Positions 12,101 through 25,014 are shown, counted from the first letter of the stretch. The stretch is 64,000 nt of DNA from Thamnidium elegans (GCA_025201345.1 JAIXMG010000029.1:310001-374000), one strand, 5' to 3'. Numbers and translations are program-made. The notes: a model not told the origin generated them from the sequence alone.

Positions 12101-13692
12101 GTTGAATGAGCAATTGGTAGAGCATACGAATGAATGCAAGACGATTGAAATGGATGTGGAACCCTTGAACCAAAAAGTAACCGACGCAACAAGAGCCTAT
12201 GAACTTGAATTACAATCTTGGAAAGCTACTGAAGAGACAAATAATAAAGAAGAACGTGAAATGACTCGTCATGCAGAGCGAATTGAGGAATATAATAATA
12301 ATATTGCAAGGTAAAGTTTCTCTCTTTCTCTCTCTATGTATATCAAAACTAATTTTAAATATCTTTAGAATCAAAGCTTCTTTCGTTTCAAGTAAATTGG
12401 ATCAAGTGGAACAAGATATTCAACACTTAGAATCATTTACAAAAACAACTGCTGAACAAATCGCCAAGCTAGATGACCGCCTTTCCGTAATTGAAAAAGA
12501 TGAAGCGGATCGACGAGGCACAGAAAGAGACTTGCAGGATCAAATACGATACCGTCAAACCGAAATTGATCTTAAACAATGTGATGAGGATTTAGCTATT
12601 CTTGAAGAAAAGCAAGGCGAATTGGATATACGAAAATTAAAACAAGATATTGAGCGTATTCAATCGGAAGAATCGGGATTAATTGATAAGGTAAAATACT
12701 TTTTATAGGAAACTTTTGACTAGTATGTAACTAAACAAAACTGTGCGTAGCGTGGAAGTGTGAAGGGAGAATTAGTTCAAATGAAGGATCAAATTCAAAG
12801 ATATGAGAATGAGCTTCGATCGCATTATAATAATGTTGATAGCGATTATGCAAAATTGTTTGTTGAGACCAAAACATTAGAACTTGCTATTGCTGATGTC
12901 AAAAAGTTTAATGCCACATTGTCTGAATCAGTTATGAGATACCACGCTTTAAAGATGGACGATCTTAATAAGATTATCAAGGACCTCTGGTTTAAGACGT
13001 ATAAAGGAGGAGGTAAATACATGAGATTATTATTACTAATCGTTTGCTTTATTAACCTTCTATTTTATAGATATTGATTATATTGCAATCCGCGCAGATA
13101 CTGAGAGTGTTGCAAAAAACAGATCGTTTAATTACAGAGTATGTGCTTTTGTTTTTATTCGTTATTTTTTTTTAATACCCTTTGATTGTTTAGGTTGTCA
13201 TGTACCAAAATGAAAACGAACTCGATATGCGTGGAAGATGTAGTGCGGGACAAAAAGTATTAGCATCCATTATTATTCGTCTTGCGCTTGCGGAAACATT
13301 TTGTGTAAAGTGTGGATTTTTTACTCTGGATGAGCCTACAACTAATCTTGATCAACAAAATGTCAAGAGTTTGGCCGAGAACTTGAGACTGTAAAGTACA
13401 AAACATTTATATCACTTTTGCTAAGCTAAACAAATTTTTTTTGTAGGATTATTGAGAGTAAACGCGATCAACCCAACTTTCAATTTGTTATTATTACTCA
13501 CGACGAGAATTTCGTGAGTTATTTGGGTGGCTCTGACTTGTTTGACAAGTATTTCAAGGTTTCAAAACAAAATGGGTAAATGAAAATACAGAGTTGTACT
13601 CCAAATTGTATAGTTATTAATATTTCTTTTATATATATAGCACAAACAGTATTATCCATGTTGAAGGTGAAGGTGCAGCACCGTTAGAGTAA
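9178..13692 (+). CDS. RAD50: DNA double-strand break repair ATPase Rad50
   Basis: Eleven exons (9178-9300, 9370-9453, 9530-9697, 9754-11108, 11174-12310, 12369-12690, 12751-13012, 13071-13138, 13194-13390, 13447-13575, 13641-13692) encode 1298 aa, close to the usual ~1300. Walker A is GENGCGKT (34-41), the conserved [10 protein letters not shown] follows, then two long coiled coils flanking a zinc hook CPLC (Cys675/Cys678). The C-terminus holds the ABC signature (GRCSAGQK), Walker B ([12 protein letters not shown]) and the H-loop (IITHDE). Rad50 with Mre11 and Nbs1/Xrs2 tethers and processes broken DNA ends and activates Tel1/ATM. Intron 3 is either GC-AG from 9698 or a weaker GT-AG from 9704; both keep the frame. 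Confidence 0.95.
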
Positions 13693-13893
13693 ATAAATAA
13701 AAAAAAAGCCCCAATGTATCTTTTCCCCATTCAATCATTTTTTATATTATGCATTTTTTTGTTTAGATATTTATCTGATTTTATTAAAGTACATTCGTTT
13801 GTGCCCCCAAAGAAAAAGACAGTACCATTTTCGCATTTACCTTTTTTTTCTCTTTTTTTTTTATCATGGATCATTTTTTATTCTCTCACTCAT

Positions 13894-15017
13894 ATGGAAA
13901 GTACGACTAAGCCAAAACGACCCGTTTTTCAACCTTACATACCAGTTCACCGTCGTAATAAACCACCCGTAGAGACACCTAGTGTATCCACGCCGTCGCC
14001 ACGTCCATCGCATAAGGATGAACCAGAATTAAAAAGAAGAGGTCGAGGACAATTTAGAGCTCCATCAACCGATGACCTTGTGATAGTTAATACGACAGAA
14101 CCAAAAACTCCAAACACAGTAAATGATAATACTATAACAAGAAACTTGCTCTCTCTCTCTTTTTTTTTTTAAAGATAAAAGTCTTTTTTTTTTTTTGTAG
14201 GATAACCCAGTTATTGAGTTAATAGAACAAGTCGAAAAATTAGCGACAGAACCGGATAAACAAGAAGAACCGGACGACTGGGAAGAAGAATGGGAAGATA
14301 ATATTGATGCTGTAGTTAAAAAAATTACACCAGAACCTCTCAAGAAAGTAGATACAATTTTGCCTGAAGGTTAAATATCTTTTTTTAAAAAAAACTTTTT
14401 TCCATTTGTATATCAATTTAATTATTTTTTGTAGATGATGAATTAACGACTGTACTCGATTGTTACGATTTTCCAAACGCTTTCAAGACTCATCATTTAC
14501 AAGACATATTTAAGGAATATGAGTCTGTAAGAGGAGGTTATACTATCAAATGGATGGACGATACTCGCGCATTGATTGTTTTTGAACATCCTGCAACTGC
14601 TAAAAAAGCCTATATAGACAATTTAAATAGCCCCTTTATTAAAATTAGACCTTACAAAGGACATATAGATAAAAAGCGTAAGACATTTTTTTTTTACTCT
14701 ACATTAGTGCGATCACTTTTTTGTTAACATTCTACGCTATCATTTAGCATCCGGTCCTGTCCCTCGTCGTCCCGTAACAACAGATATGGTTGCTAGGCGT
14801 TTAGTGCATGGTGCATTAGGTGTCAAATCTTCCAAGACTGCCGAGCAAAGACAAGCTGAAAAGGAACTATTAAAGCAAGCCAGAGGTATAGAATAACACC
14901 CCTATTTGTGTTTTTTTTAAGCCTGTGACTAATCTTTATATAACAGAACAACGACACTCTCAAAAAGCTAACGCTGTAAACAGAGAAAAAGATATTGCTA
15001 AAGCTTTTGAAGAATAA
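13894..15017 (+). CDS. R3HCC1-like protein with C-terminal RRM-like domain
   Basis: Five exons (13894-14118, 14201-14369, 14435-14677, 14748-14885, 14947-15017) give 281 aa. The N-terminal third is Pro/Thr/Ser-rich and basic (PVHRRNKPP, KRRGRGQFRAP) and likely disordered. An acidic stretch (EEPDDWEEEWEDN) follows. The folded part begins at LTTVLDCYDFPNAFKTHHL and runs through GYTIKWMDDTRALIVFEHP and IKIRPY, which matches the C-terminal RRM-like domain of animal R3HCC1/R3HCC1L. The R3H domain itself is absent. The tail after it is basic and probably helical. Function in fungi is not established; RNA binding is inference. Confidence 0.75.
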
Positions 15018-15148
15018 ACCAATTTGGTTGTATAAAATGTATTAAAATTCGATTTTATATACAGATCCTTACTGCTGTAACACAAAATAATATACTAAGA
15101 AAGTTCAAATAATTTATTCATGATAATTGTGTTTGATATATTTAAAAA

Positions 15149-16332
15149 TCAAGATGATTTAATCAGTTCAGCTTCTCTTGCTTTTTTTTTCACTTGTTTT
15201 ACAATAGAACCTAGAATAAGTGAAGATCTATCATCTGGCATGGCATGGCTGTAGAAACTGTTAGTGTTGTAGGCAAACGCAAGCTTATATTCTTCATTAA
15301 ACGCAAGAACAGAACCTCCGGATCCTACACCACCTAAAAAGTCGATATTTTCGCTTTCAGGAAGCTTGAAGTTATCTTTATTTCGAAGTAACCGGAGCCC
15401 ACCTCGCAAGTTAACAAAAACTAATTCAGGGAGTATAACATCCGCCTCTTCGCTAATAAATTTTGTTAACTCTTCAAAAGTAGAATCTTTTAAGAATAGA
15501 TCAGGTTCGCCCGGTACCATAGATTTACCTCTGTTGGCTAATATAGCACCCAATTTTGCCATCTAAAATATTATCAAAATCAATTTTATAAATGTTCCTC
15601 TTTCGTGTCTTACCGAATCCGTATTTGTGTAACCAGAATAAGCAGGAGCTTCTACTGTTCTATGCGTTTTATTTGTGTTGGACAAACCCCTTTCCTGGTC
15701 AAGATTAGCGTGTATCGCCGAGCCATAAAGGAGACTTGTTTTGTCAAAAATACTCCAAAAAAACGCGGTATCTCTCCAAGGGTTTATTAATATAGATGCA
15801 AGTGATACTAGCCGCCTGATTAATGATTCCCTGTAAAATGGCGCAATTCTTTTTAAATCAAGACCTTCGGTAGCTTCTGGCTTCAAGTACCATTCTGACC
15901 CCCATTTATCTTTGAACTCACGTACTATACTATCAATCGTACGGCGTTGAGGGTCGACACGGCGAATAATTTCGTTTTGGTACCAGCCTTGAGTAAAACT
16001 ATGATATGCACGAATAGGTTTACCGCCAAAGTTATGAGGCTGCTTTGCTAATATTTCTGCTAAAACATCTGGATCGTAAGCATCTTGGAACGAAAGTGGT
16101 TTATCTAAGCTTGCTACACCGGATTTATGTCGCATCTATCCGGAGGGGAGGATTCAGCCATTAATTTATAATAAACTTCTAAATTAATTACTTACTAGTT
16201 CGCATAGAGTAACATTCTCTTTATTACCTTGAGCAAACTCTGGCCAATAAGTAGATATTTTTTCATCGTATGAAAGTAATCCTTGCTCTACCAATTGTGC
16301 AATAACAACAACTCCCTTGAATAATAATTTTT

Positions 16333-16370
<38 letters not shown>

Positions 16371-16731
16371 ACTGTATTTTTTTTACCAAGATTTTTGTTG
16401 TTGAAAACACCATTTGTAAACTTTTATTTGTATACTCAACCTTTTCTTCTATATCTTGCCAACCACCTTGAAGACTTATCACCTTACGCCCGTCTACATA
16501 TGCAGAGACAGAAGCACCAACATCTAGGCCTTGTTTAAAATTGTTCAAGAAGATATCATAAACTTCTTTGTAATCATCGTCAACATATCCATGGATAGGG
16601 ATATTAGAGATACAGCCAATCCCAAACAGCGTACAAGGAAAACTAGCAAACGGAGCTCTAACGCTCGCGTGATATACGAGATAAAGTAGGAAAGGTACGG
16701 TAATACTGAAAGTTTTTGTAACAGAGTACAT
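15149..16731 (-). CDS. Serine beta-lactamase-like hydrolase, tandem copy 1
   Basis: Four exons (16387-16731, 16196-16315, 15614-16135, 15149-15562) give 466 aa. A hydrophobic N-terminus (residues ~8-24) suggests a signal anchor or secretion. The class C beta-lactamase/EstB fold signatures are visible: FSTTK (the SxxK nucleophile/base pair), MRHKSG at the start of exon 3, a Tyr-containing loop (YSGYTN) and a C-terminal glycine-rich strand (GGVGSGGS) in the position of the KTG motif. Eukaryotic relatives (LACTB, fungal esterases) act as proteases or esterases; the substrate here is unknown. Exons 1-3 have exactly the same lengths (345, 120, 522 nt) as the neighbouring copy. An intron holds a poly-A tract of about 32. 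Confidence 0.87.
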
Positions 16732-17060
16732 AATACGATTTTTTTTTTTTTTTAAAAAAAAAAAAGAAAACGAAAAAAAGAGAATTGTGCCACAATTCAA
16801 ATTATAAGAAATATTGTATTGTGACTCAGAAAGTTGCCGTATCGATATCATGATCGACAACGCGACAACAAATATGCACAATATATTAAATTAGGCCAAT
16901 TTTTTCTTGTACGGCTATACCCACTTGATATATATTCTCTCATTGTACAAGAGTTTTTTTTTACGCTTGGGAATTATATATTTATTTCAGAATGCTTTGA
17001 TTAGTATATCATAACTATACGGTATTTATTTATTCGTTTATTCATGAGACTTGGATAAGT
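16732..17060. other. Spacer between tandem hydrolase genes
   Basis: About 330 bases separate the copy 1 start codon from the copy 2 stop codon. It should hold the promoter of copy 1 and the 3' end of copy 2. It includes homopolymers right upstream of the copy 1 ATG. Nothing else recognisable. Confidence 0.5.
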
Positions 17061-18657
17061 TTAAACTAATTTCTTTTTTTTTACGTGTTCAAAGATATAC
17101 CTAAGGATAGCTATCGATCTTTCATCGATTCCAGAGGTTCCATAGTACCCATTAGTAACATATCCAAACCCAATTTGATACTTCTCATTAAAGGCAAACA
17201 ATGAACCACCTGCTCCCATGCCGCCTATAAATTCTGCGCTTCTCTCCTGATCTGAAACTTTAAAAAAGTGTTGATTAGGGAAAAGCATCCATCCTCCTTT
17301 CAAGTTTACAAACGGAACAAGAGGTAAAACGATATCTGTTTCGTAATCATCAATGTATTGTGATACGATATCAAACGTTGTATCTTTTATAAATAAATCT
17401 GGTTCTCCTGGGACTATAGATTTTCCTCTATTTGCTAGTATGGAAGCTAGCTTAGCAATCTTTTTTTTTTATATACGCATAAAAAGGGTTAATTTAAAAA
17501 CGTTCTAGATTTTCAAAACATTACTTACTGAATCTGCATTCGTATGCCCCGAATAGGATGGTCCTTCTACAGACCTGTGAGTTACATTCGTGTTCATAAC
17601 ACCCAAGTATTGGTCCATATGCGGGTTTCGAAATGCTCGCATGACAAAACTATTTTTTCTAAACAAATCAAGTGTAATGGAACTATCTTGACGAGGGTCC
17701 AACAAAGCCTTAAGAAATGGTAGAATCTGTTGGTAAATTGATCTCGAATAAAATGGCGAAATTCTTTTCAAGTCTAGCCCTTTTGTAACGTCTGGCTTCA
17801 AGTACCATTCAGATCCCCATTTTTCCTTAAACGTACGAGCAAAATTATCAATGGTTCGGTTCTCTGGATCCACACGACGAATAATTTCATTTTGGATCCA
17901 GCCTTGCGTAATTCCGTGGTAAGCGTGGACCGCTTTCCCGCCAAAGTTATGAGGTTGTCTAGCAAGGATATCCGCTAGTTTGTCTGGATTGGAAGCATTT
18001 TCGTAAGAAAGAGGGTGATCTAAGCATGCCATCCCTGATCTGTGTCGCATCTAAAGTAAATATATATGGTAAGCATTCAATAAAATATTTGTTTTACAAA
18101 AAAAAAAAAAAAGCTACGAGATCTTCTAATGTAACATTTTCTTTGTTTCCCTGAGAAAATTCTGGCCAGTATGTAGCGATACGTTCTTCATATGCTAATA
18201 GCCCTTGTTCGACTAGTTGCGCAACAATAATAGAGCTCTGAAATAAAAATATAAAAGAAAAGGTCACGTATAGTTAGATCGAGAAGTATTCTATTTAGAC
18301 AAAGAAACCTACCAAAACCTTTGTGCACGAAAAAACCATTTGCAAAGTCTCCTTTGTATACTCGATTTCGTTTTTTTTATCTTTCCAACCTCCTTGGAGA
18401 CTCAGTACTTGACGCCCGTTAACATAAGCTGAAATCGCAGCGCCCATATCATCGCCCCGTTTAAAATTATTTAAAAATAAATTGTAAACCTCTTTATATC
18501 CATCATCAACGAATCCATGAATCGGAATATATGAGGGACAGCCAACACCAATAAAAGAGCAAGATAGACTGGCGTAAGGTGCCTTCACAGCCATATTATA
18601 TGCGAAGTAAGATACTAATAATATACTTGTACTAATTATCAATCTAAAAGAAATCAT
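17061..18657 (-). CDS. Serine beta-lactamase-like hydrolase, tandem copy 2
   Basis: Four exons (18313-18657, 18118-18237, 17529-18050, 17061-17459) give 461 aa. It is colinear with the gene just downstream, with matching exon sizes and phases except for a slightly shorter last exon. Diagnostic parts: N-terminal hydrophobic helix, FSCTK as the SxxK motif, MRHRSG, YSGHTN in the tyrosine loop and GGMGAGGS in the C-terminal strand. The conserved HGFVDDGYKEVYN and GWIQNEIIRRVDP blocks are shared by both copies. The tandem arrangement and identical intron positions show a local duplication; both copies look intact. The role is most likely secreted or membrane-bound esterase/peptidase activity, by family only. 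Confidence 0.87.
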
Positions 18658-19175
18658 AAAAAAGAACTACTAATCCAAACAAAAAAAAAATGAAGGGAGC
18701 AACATGATTTTATAACTATCGGTGCCATGTTATGATGTCTTATAAATTTCCCTTTTAGTGTTTTTTTTATAAAGTCGTAATATGATATCAGGTATCACAT
18801 AATTCTTAATTATAAATATATCCGTCTTTTTTTTTTATTAAATAATACCGGTCGTAAGTCGCGATAAAAGCATTACTAGTATGCATAATGCATTCGATCA
18901 GCTAATAGTGAAATACGTATTGGATATTAAAACAATACGACCAACGGAATTCGATACCGTAATATGCAACAAGCAAATTTTTGTTTCACCTATTACAAAA
19001 GTATTAATTTTAACACTGAACACACACACACCAAATTTAATAGGACAGTTCTTTTTTTTAAAAAAAAAAATAGAAGGGGATAATATTTATAATAAAGTAA
19101 TTAAAAAAAGACACATGGGTAATAAAAAAAAAAATGGGGAGAGACTTTGTAAACTACAAAAAATAGGGTATATTA
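18658..19175. other. Gene-free interval
   Basis: About 520 bases between the hydrolase copy 2 start codon and the RAX2 stop codon. AT-rich. An open frame at 18881-19198 on the plus strand is low-complexity and has no recognisable domain. It should contain the hydrolase promoter. Confidence 0.5.
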
Positions 19176-22100
19176 TTAAGCTTTTACATAATTACTAGGA
19201 AAGACGCCAGATAATGGACGATTCATGCCACCATCCTTATATCCCAACCACCAAATATTATCTGTGGTATCTGTCACGACCAATATATCACCAGCTTCTA
19301 AACTGAGTTCACCAAACTCTTGTGCTTTAAATGGGTACTTTGCTTGAAATAATTTGGGGTGCGTTTCATTGACAATGCTGGTAGTGTTTGATTTTGCTGT
19401 AGCCACCATACTGTCGAACGACAGTATACCTGCGGCAGCAGCCGCAGCTGTAATAGGAATAGGGTTGACAATGGTAGTCGTAGGTGAGTATACACCTATA
19501 TCGCCATCATCGTGTTGAAATATAGCACGCGATGTCGCGTTAGAAGGACCAGTTGCTGCTGATCTACCTGTAGTAGAACCTTCTGCTGCACCTGCGCCTG
19601 CTGCTGTGGCAGCGATAGTAGCAGCGCCCAAGCTACCGGTTCCAAATAATCCTAATGCATCTACTAATCGATTGGAGGGCGCCCAAGGAGGCATGTCGTC
19701 CGGTCCTTTTGTACTTTTATGTTGCTTAAATAAAAACAATAAAGCTGCTGCACTCATTAAAAACAGAATACCAACAGAGATTGCAATGGAAATAAGAATA
19801 ACCGCTGCGACAGATAAATAATCTTTAGATAGAAAAGTTAATAAATAATTCTTTTAGAGGGGGGCAAGGGTTTATATACTTACGACGTCCGTTTTTTATA
19901 CCACGGAAATCAGTAACATGAATTACTTTTTGGATAGATCCGGGTTGTCCGTTTAGCTGTGTAGTAAGTAAGTAAGGGTTCCAAATTTTACCGTCGTAAA
20001 GCGCTGCACTGGCGTTACCGAAACCTTGAATGTTTAGTGTACCTACTGCTAGTAACATATTTTGTGTTCCTGCTGGGTACCTTTCTTCCAAAGTACTCGT
20101 GACGGGTACAATCAGCAACTGACTAATAGATGTTCCTTGTTCTAAATTCGAAACCAACGAATTGTATGTTTTATCTTTTAAAGTTCCTACAAAGAACTCA
20201 TTCGGATTTACAGCACTTTTTAAAAAAAAAATCATGTTAACCCTTTTTTTTTTTTTTTTTTTAGATTTTTTTCGTACCTTTTACCAGCTACAATAATCTC
20301 ATTGTCAATACTGTTGACTGCAGAAACTGGAATACCAGAAAGTTGTGTTTTATCCCATGCTAACAACCAGCTATTTTGTGAGTCTGTCGCAGTGGCGATT
20401 GCAGCAGTAGGCTCGTTTTGAACGTTGAGGTCACCTACGACAGTAATCTTTTGATTCTCACTTGATATAATAATATCGTTAACTGTACCGGTTAGTCCGA
20501 GCGCTATGGGAGTCCATTGTCGAGAAACAGGGTCAATCGCGCAAACTGCGTTACACTCCAGTAACCCGACCTTGGCAAATTTACCACCAATTAATACTTT
20601 TTTACCGTCTGGATGGATTTTTATGACCTGAACCATGCCGGGATTATTATTTTCGTCTAGTTATGTTGTCAGTAGAGATATACACACACACATATATATA
20701 TATAAAAGTTTACCTGTTACACCATGAGCGGGAACATAGGAATTATTATTTTTTAAATCATAAATAGCTAAACTAGCGGATTGGTTTCTTCCATTGTTAG
20801 GCAAGAACTGCCCGCCAACATAAAGTTTGTCTTCAAACGTAGCTAGCGAATATACATAACCTCTAAACTGGTCGATTGGAACCAACTGTCCTGTTTTGTT
20901 GTAATAAATAGCAACACCACTTATGGTTACATTCGACTCGCCACCATGGTGACCAGCAATAATGGTAGCCACTTCAGAAGTCTTGTTATTAAGCCATGTT
21001 ATACCTGCTGTTACAATGGTTGAATGGTTGAAAATAAAGCGTGAAGAATTAAGGTTGCTAGATACGACAAGATCAGCACGATATGTCTGTGCGCCGACTA
21101 TTGAGCCTGCAAATAAACTTTGATCATCTGTTGTAATTTGTCCTACCATAAGTGAAGATCGTTCAGTCCATGTCTGGGTAGGGATATCCCATTGTGCGTT
21201 TCCAAGAGATACTTTGGATATATTTGTAGAATGATATCTATGATTGAAGTGTCCAGATACTGTTAGTGTGTTATTATCGGGTGAGATTAATAAGTGTGTT
21301 ACAGGTCCATCAACGCCCTATTATTTTTTTACGTATATTTAGTATATGTATTATTTTCTCTAATATAGGGTGTGTTTTTTTTTTTACATTTCCGAGTGGT
21401 GCCCACATCTTTTTAAGTGTATCGAATTGTGCAACATGATTGAGAGGTAATGTATCACTCGTATTAAATTCACCGCCGACATACAGAACTAGTAGAAATA
21501 AGTAACGCGTATATTCGTATAATTATAATTATAAATATTCTTACTTGAGTTTGATAAAAGTAACTTTGATACTCTACCGTTGAGAGCGGCAGAACCATTA
21601 TTTAAAGGTATTAATTGTCCCAACTGATTATCATATGTAATAATGTTTCTAAACGCCGAATTATTAGGACTTGTAAAATCACCACCAATATAAAGGATAT
21701 CACCATTAGAAGCATCTATTGAATACACTGTGGAACCAATGGGTAATTGCTCTGCAAAATAAAAAAGATAAAAAAAAAGAGGGGGATTAATTAAAATATT
21801 AAATAATTTGATATTAGGGTACTTGCGATTTAAAGGTTTCCAAGAAATGGTAGTGGCATTTGTTACATTAGTAGGATTGTATTCTAATATACTAACTAGT
21901 GGAGCAGCTGTCACATTTCTAACAAATTCGATTGTATCAGCCATGATTTGAACATTTTCACCCATGGCTGGACTTTTAGCATTGGGAGCAGGACGAAGAG
22001 CGATTGAGGGTCTAAAATTAGTAGAAACAGGAGAGATATAACCACTGTATAATAAAATACGATGATCTTCAAATGTGTTTTGATCAGAGATAATGGAAGT

Positions 22101-23755
22101 GACGGGAAATCCAGGAGATAACTCGAGTTGATATTCTACTTGTGTTCTTGTAAAGCAATTGGAACTTCCTACGCATCCAGGTGTAGTTGCATAGACATCG
22201 TATTGTCCCTGTGTAGGGATATTTCTAAAAATAACATTTGATTTATTAAAGGAGTAATTTTGTTTTGTTTTGTTTTGTTGTACTTACGGTTCATAAACAA
22301 TTGCAGTATTTGATGTAGCTAGTTCAGTATAAGGAACATTAGCTACCAGAACAGTTTGATAGTAACCAAATACATAAACATCTTTCCAATTTCCAGTTAC
22401 AGTAGTTTGTGTAGATGATGCAGTCGGATTACATTGAGAATCATTTGTATTTAGATGTGGATTTACAGATATATCTATTATTCTAATATGTTTAGTTTGC
22501 ATATATTGTAATAAAAAGTATTTATTAAATTATTATTATTATTACCTGACTGATATATTTGAACAAAACTTAGCCCACCACCTGATCCAAACCAGCTATT
22601 AATATTGATACGAATACCTGTAGCCGATATAGCATCTACTACAGTAAAATCTTGATACGTATTATTGGATAAAATACAATGTTTAGAACAAACAATCGTC
22701 TGTTGTGTAACAGGGTCTACATACGATAAGTTGAAATAATTGTTCCAGCCTAATGCAAGTATACTTTTTTTTTTAAAAAAAAAAACTGTTAAATACCTTT
22801 TTTTATATATACAAAAAATAATACCTACTTGAAAGAAATAGTTCCTTTATCGGTGTGTGTATTTGATAATCTAAATACTGTCGGTTCAACTGGATTAGCA
22901 AAATTTGCATCCCAGTAACCAGGGACACCATCTTGCAGATACCAAGGCTGACCGATAGATTCAGGTGAAGGTTTAGCAGGACATACGATGTTATTTGGAT
23001 TACTAGAAAATGCACCGTTACCGGAAGAAATAGACTACAAACATAAATAAAACGGTAAATAAATAATCAAGACACGAATAAATTAAACTTACAGTGGGTG
23101 CATTCATTGGAACTAGTTGGCTTGTATTCGAATTAAAAAACTGTCCATCACCAGTAGCATCAAAACGTCCACCGAATAAAACAGTATTGTATTTTTTATT
23201 TTTAGTAATTGTATAAACAGGGCCATTAAACCCTTTCCAAGGTAATAAAGACCAAGTCTGATTATTTGTATTCCAAGAAGCTACATTAGACATTGTAGAA
23301 TTGGTTTCAATGGGAGAAGAAAAGTTACCACCGATATATATTAATTGATCTGATTCATCACAGTATAAAGTATAGACAGGACCATTTAAACCATTTTGAA
23401 GTGGTTCAAACTTGCTTGTATTAATATCAAACTTTACAATATGATTCACAGTCATTGTTTGATTGACAGTTTCAAATTGACCACCAAAATAAATAGAGTT
23501 TTGAAACACACAAGATGATGTGATATTACCCTGAAAGTTGGATACCTTTTGATATATTCCTTCAACTGTTCGAAGTAGTACAGACTGGTTCATGGCTGAC
23601 TGAGACTGTAAGTTACTCATAATATTAGAGATACCAGCATAGTTCCCAGCAAATCCTAACTGTCCTGCGCTTTCATCGTCAATAACTGTCGGGACACTAA
23701 ATAATGCAACTGCTACTTTTAAATATAATAGACAATAGGCTAATGTCAACCTCAT
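19176..23755 (-). CDS. RAX2: Rax2-type cortical polarity protein with C-terminal SH3 domain
   Basis: Eleven exons (23093-23755, 22829-23034, 22546-22763, 22288-22474, 21827-22224, 21545-21751, 21388-21488, 20714-21317, 20278-20656, 19884-20215, 19176-19822) give 1313 aa. A signal peptide precedes a long ectodomain with many Asn-X-Ser/Thr sites and repeated propeller-like units (VYTLYCDESDQLIYIGGNF, LYVGGEFN, KVLIGGKF). The block with WYLQDGVPGYWDANFANP and PTVFRLSNT is typical of Rax2. One transmembrane helix lies near residues 1101-1130. The last 55 residues form an SH3 domain (AKYPFKAQ ... GELSLEAGD ... WWLGY ... GVFPSNYV). In other fungi Rax2 marks growth sites and works with Rax1 and Cdc42 regulators. 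Intron 5 (21752-21826) is a stop-free 75-nt segment with a GC donor and could be retained. Confidence 0.88.
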
Positions 23756-25014
23756 TGCACTCTTTTTTTTTCCTCTTATTGTTTTGTCTATTCGCTGTAA
23801 AAGAAAAAGAAAAAAAGAAAAAAGATAAAAACAAAAAGACTAAAAAAGAAAAAAGGGGAAAATATTGTTTTCACTTTGCGGAGTCAAATAATATTATGTA
23901 CAGTGGTTCTGTCTCTGTTGGTTAAAAAAAAAAAGTACCTGGGCTGTGACGATTAACACTTTGAGGATAGTCCCCTCTCAAATTCCCCTTTTAGAGTAAT
24001 ATGGCTTTAGTCCCCCTCTTCAATCTATAGTTGTACATCGTGCAACTATAGAATATTAAAAATCATAACAAGTTACCATTTTAATAAACACAAGCTATTT
24101 TATCCCCTAAAGTTTTATTTTTCAGAAAGTTATTTTGATAGGCCATACTAGGTATATTATATTTAAAGAAGCTGTAACATAAGGTTCTACAGATACAGAT
24201 CAGAAAATATACTTTTTCTCGGATAATTGTATAACCAGTAATAAAAAATGAGAAGCACGACTCTTTTAATGCTTATTCCAAGTGACAATATAATTAAAAG
24301 TAAACGGTTTAAATATACTTGTCAAAATGTTCAACAAGTATATAATAATGTTACCAATGAAAGAATACAATGCATTGGTTTATACTATATTTGTGCTATT
24401 CTATACTTGTAACAGTTAGCCGTCTAATACACATGTAATATTGTCTGGCTACTCTTTTTTTTTTTGGGGAGGGGATATTAAAAGTACCCTTTCCTTCTCA
24501 TTATTATGTGTCTTTTCAGTATCAAAGGACTAGTACTTTGTAGTGCAAATCGAGCATTTTTGTTTCCATACATGCATAACATAATCATAACTGTCAAATA
24601 TTATCGATATATAAAAGCACGATGACATACTATTAGAAGAACAATAAACTTCATTAAAATAGTTATTAAAAAGGAAAGAAAAAAAGAGAAGGTGTCTTTA
24701 AAAAGAGAAAGGTACTGTCTATCGTAATTCACATTTGATGTAAATACTACTTTGCTTTTTTCATCCTTTTAATAACTATCCGCGACATTCTTAATAAATC
24801 ATATTGAATTGTATGTTCAGTAATAAAAATTATAAGTTGTACATATATACATGATCGTAACTGTCAAGAACTAGTGGTATTAAATCAAAGGCTAAATGAA
24901 ATATGCCAAATATATAAGAGAAGGTTGCACCCACTAAAAATAAAAGGACACCTATTTGAAGTCACGTTACATTTTTTTGGCCTTTTTTTTATATTCTTTC
25001 TTTTGTTTTTTATC
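23756..25014. other. Shared upstream region of RAX2 and the RhoGAP gene
   Basis: About 1.26 kb between two divergent start codons, so it should carry both promoters. It is AT-rich, with a purine-rich run just upstream of RAX2 and a 27-base inverted repeat at 24025-24051. No coding or RNA signal was seen. Confidence 0.55.
24025..24051. repeat. Near-perfect 27-base inverted repeat
   Basis: Two 12-base arms (ctatagttgtac and gtgcaactatag) surround a 3-base loop. They pair fully except for one position that would be a G-U wobble in RNA. It lies about 270 bases upstream of the RAX2 start and 960 bases upstream of the RhoGAP start. It could be a dimeric factor-binding site or a chance palindrome. 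Confidence 0.6.
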
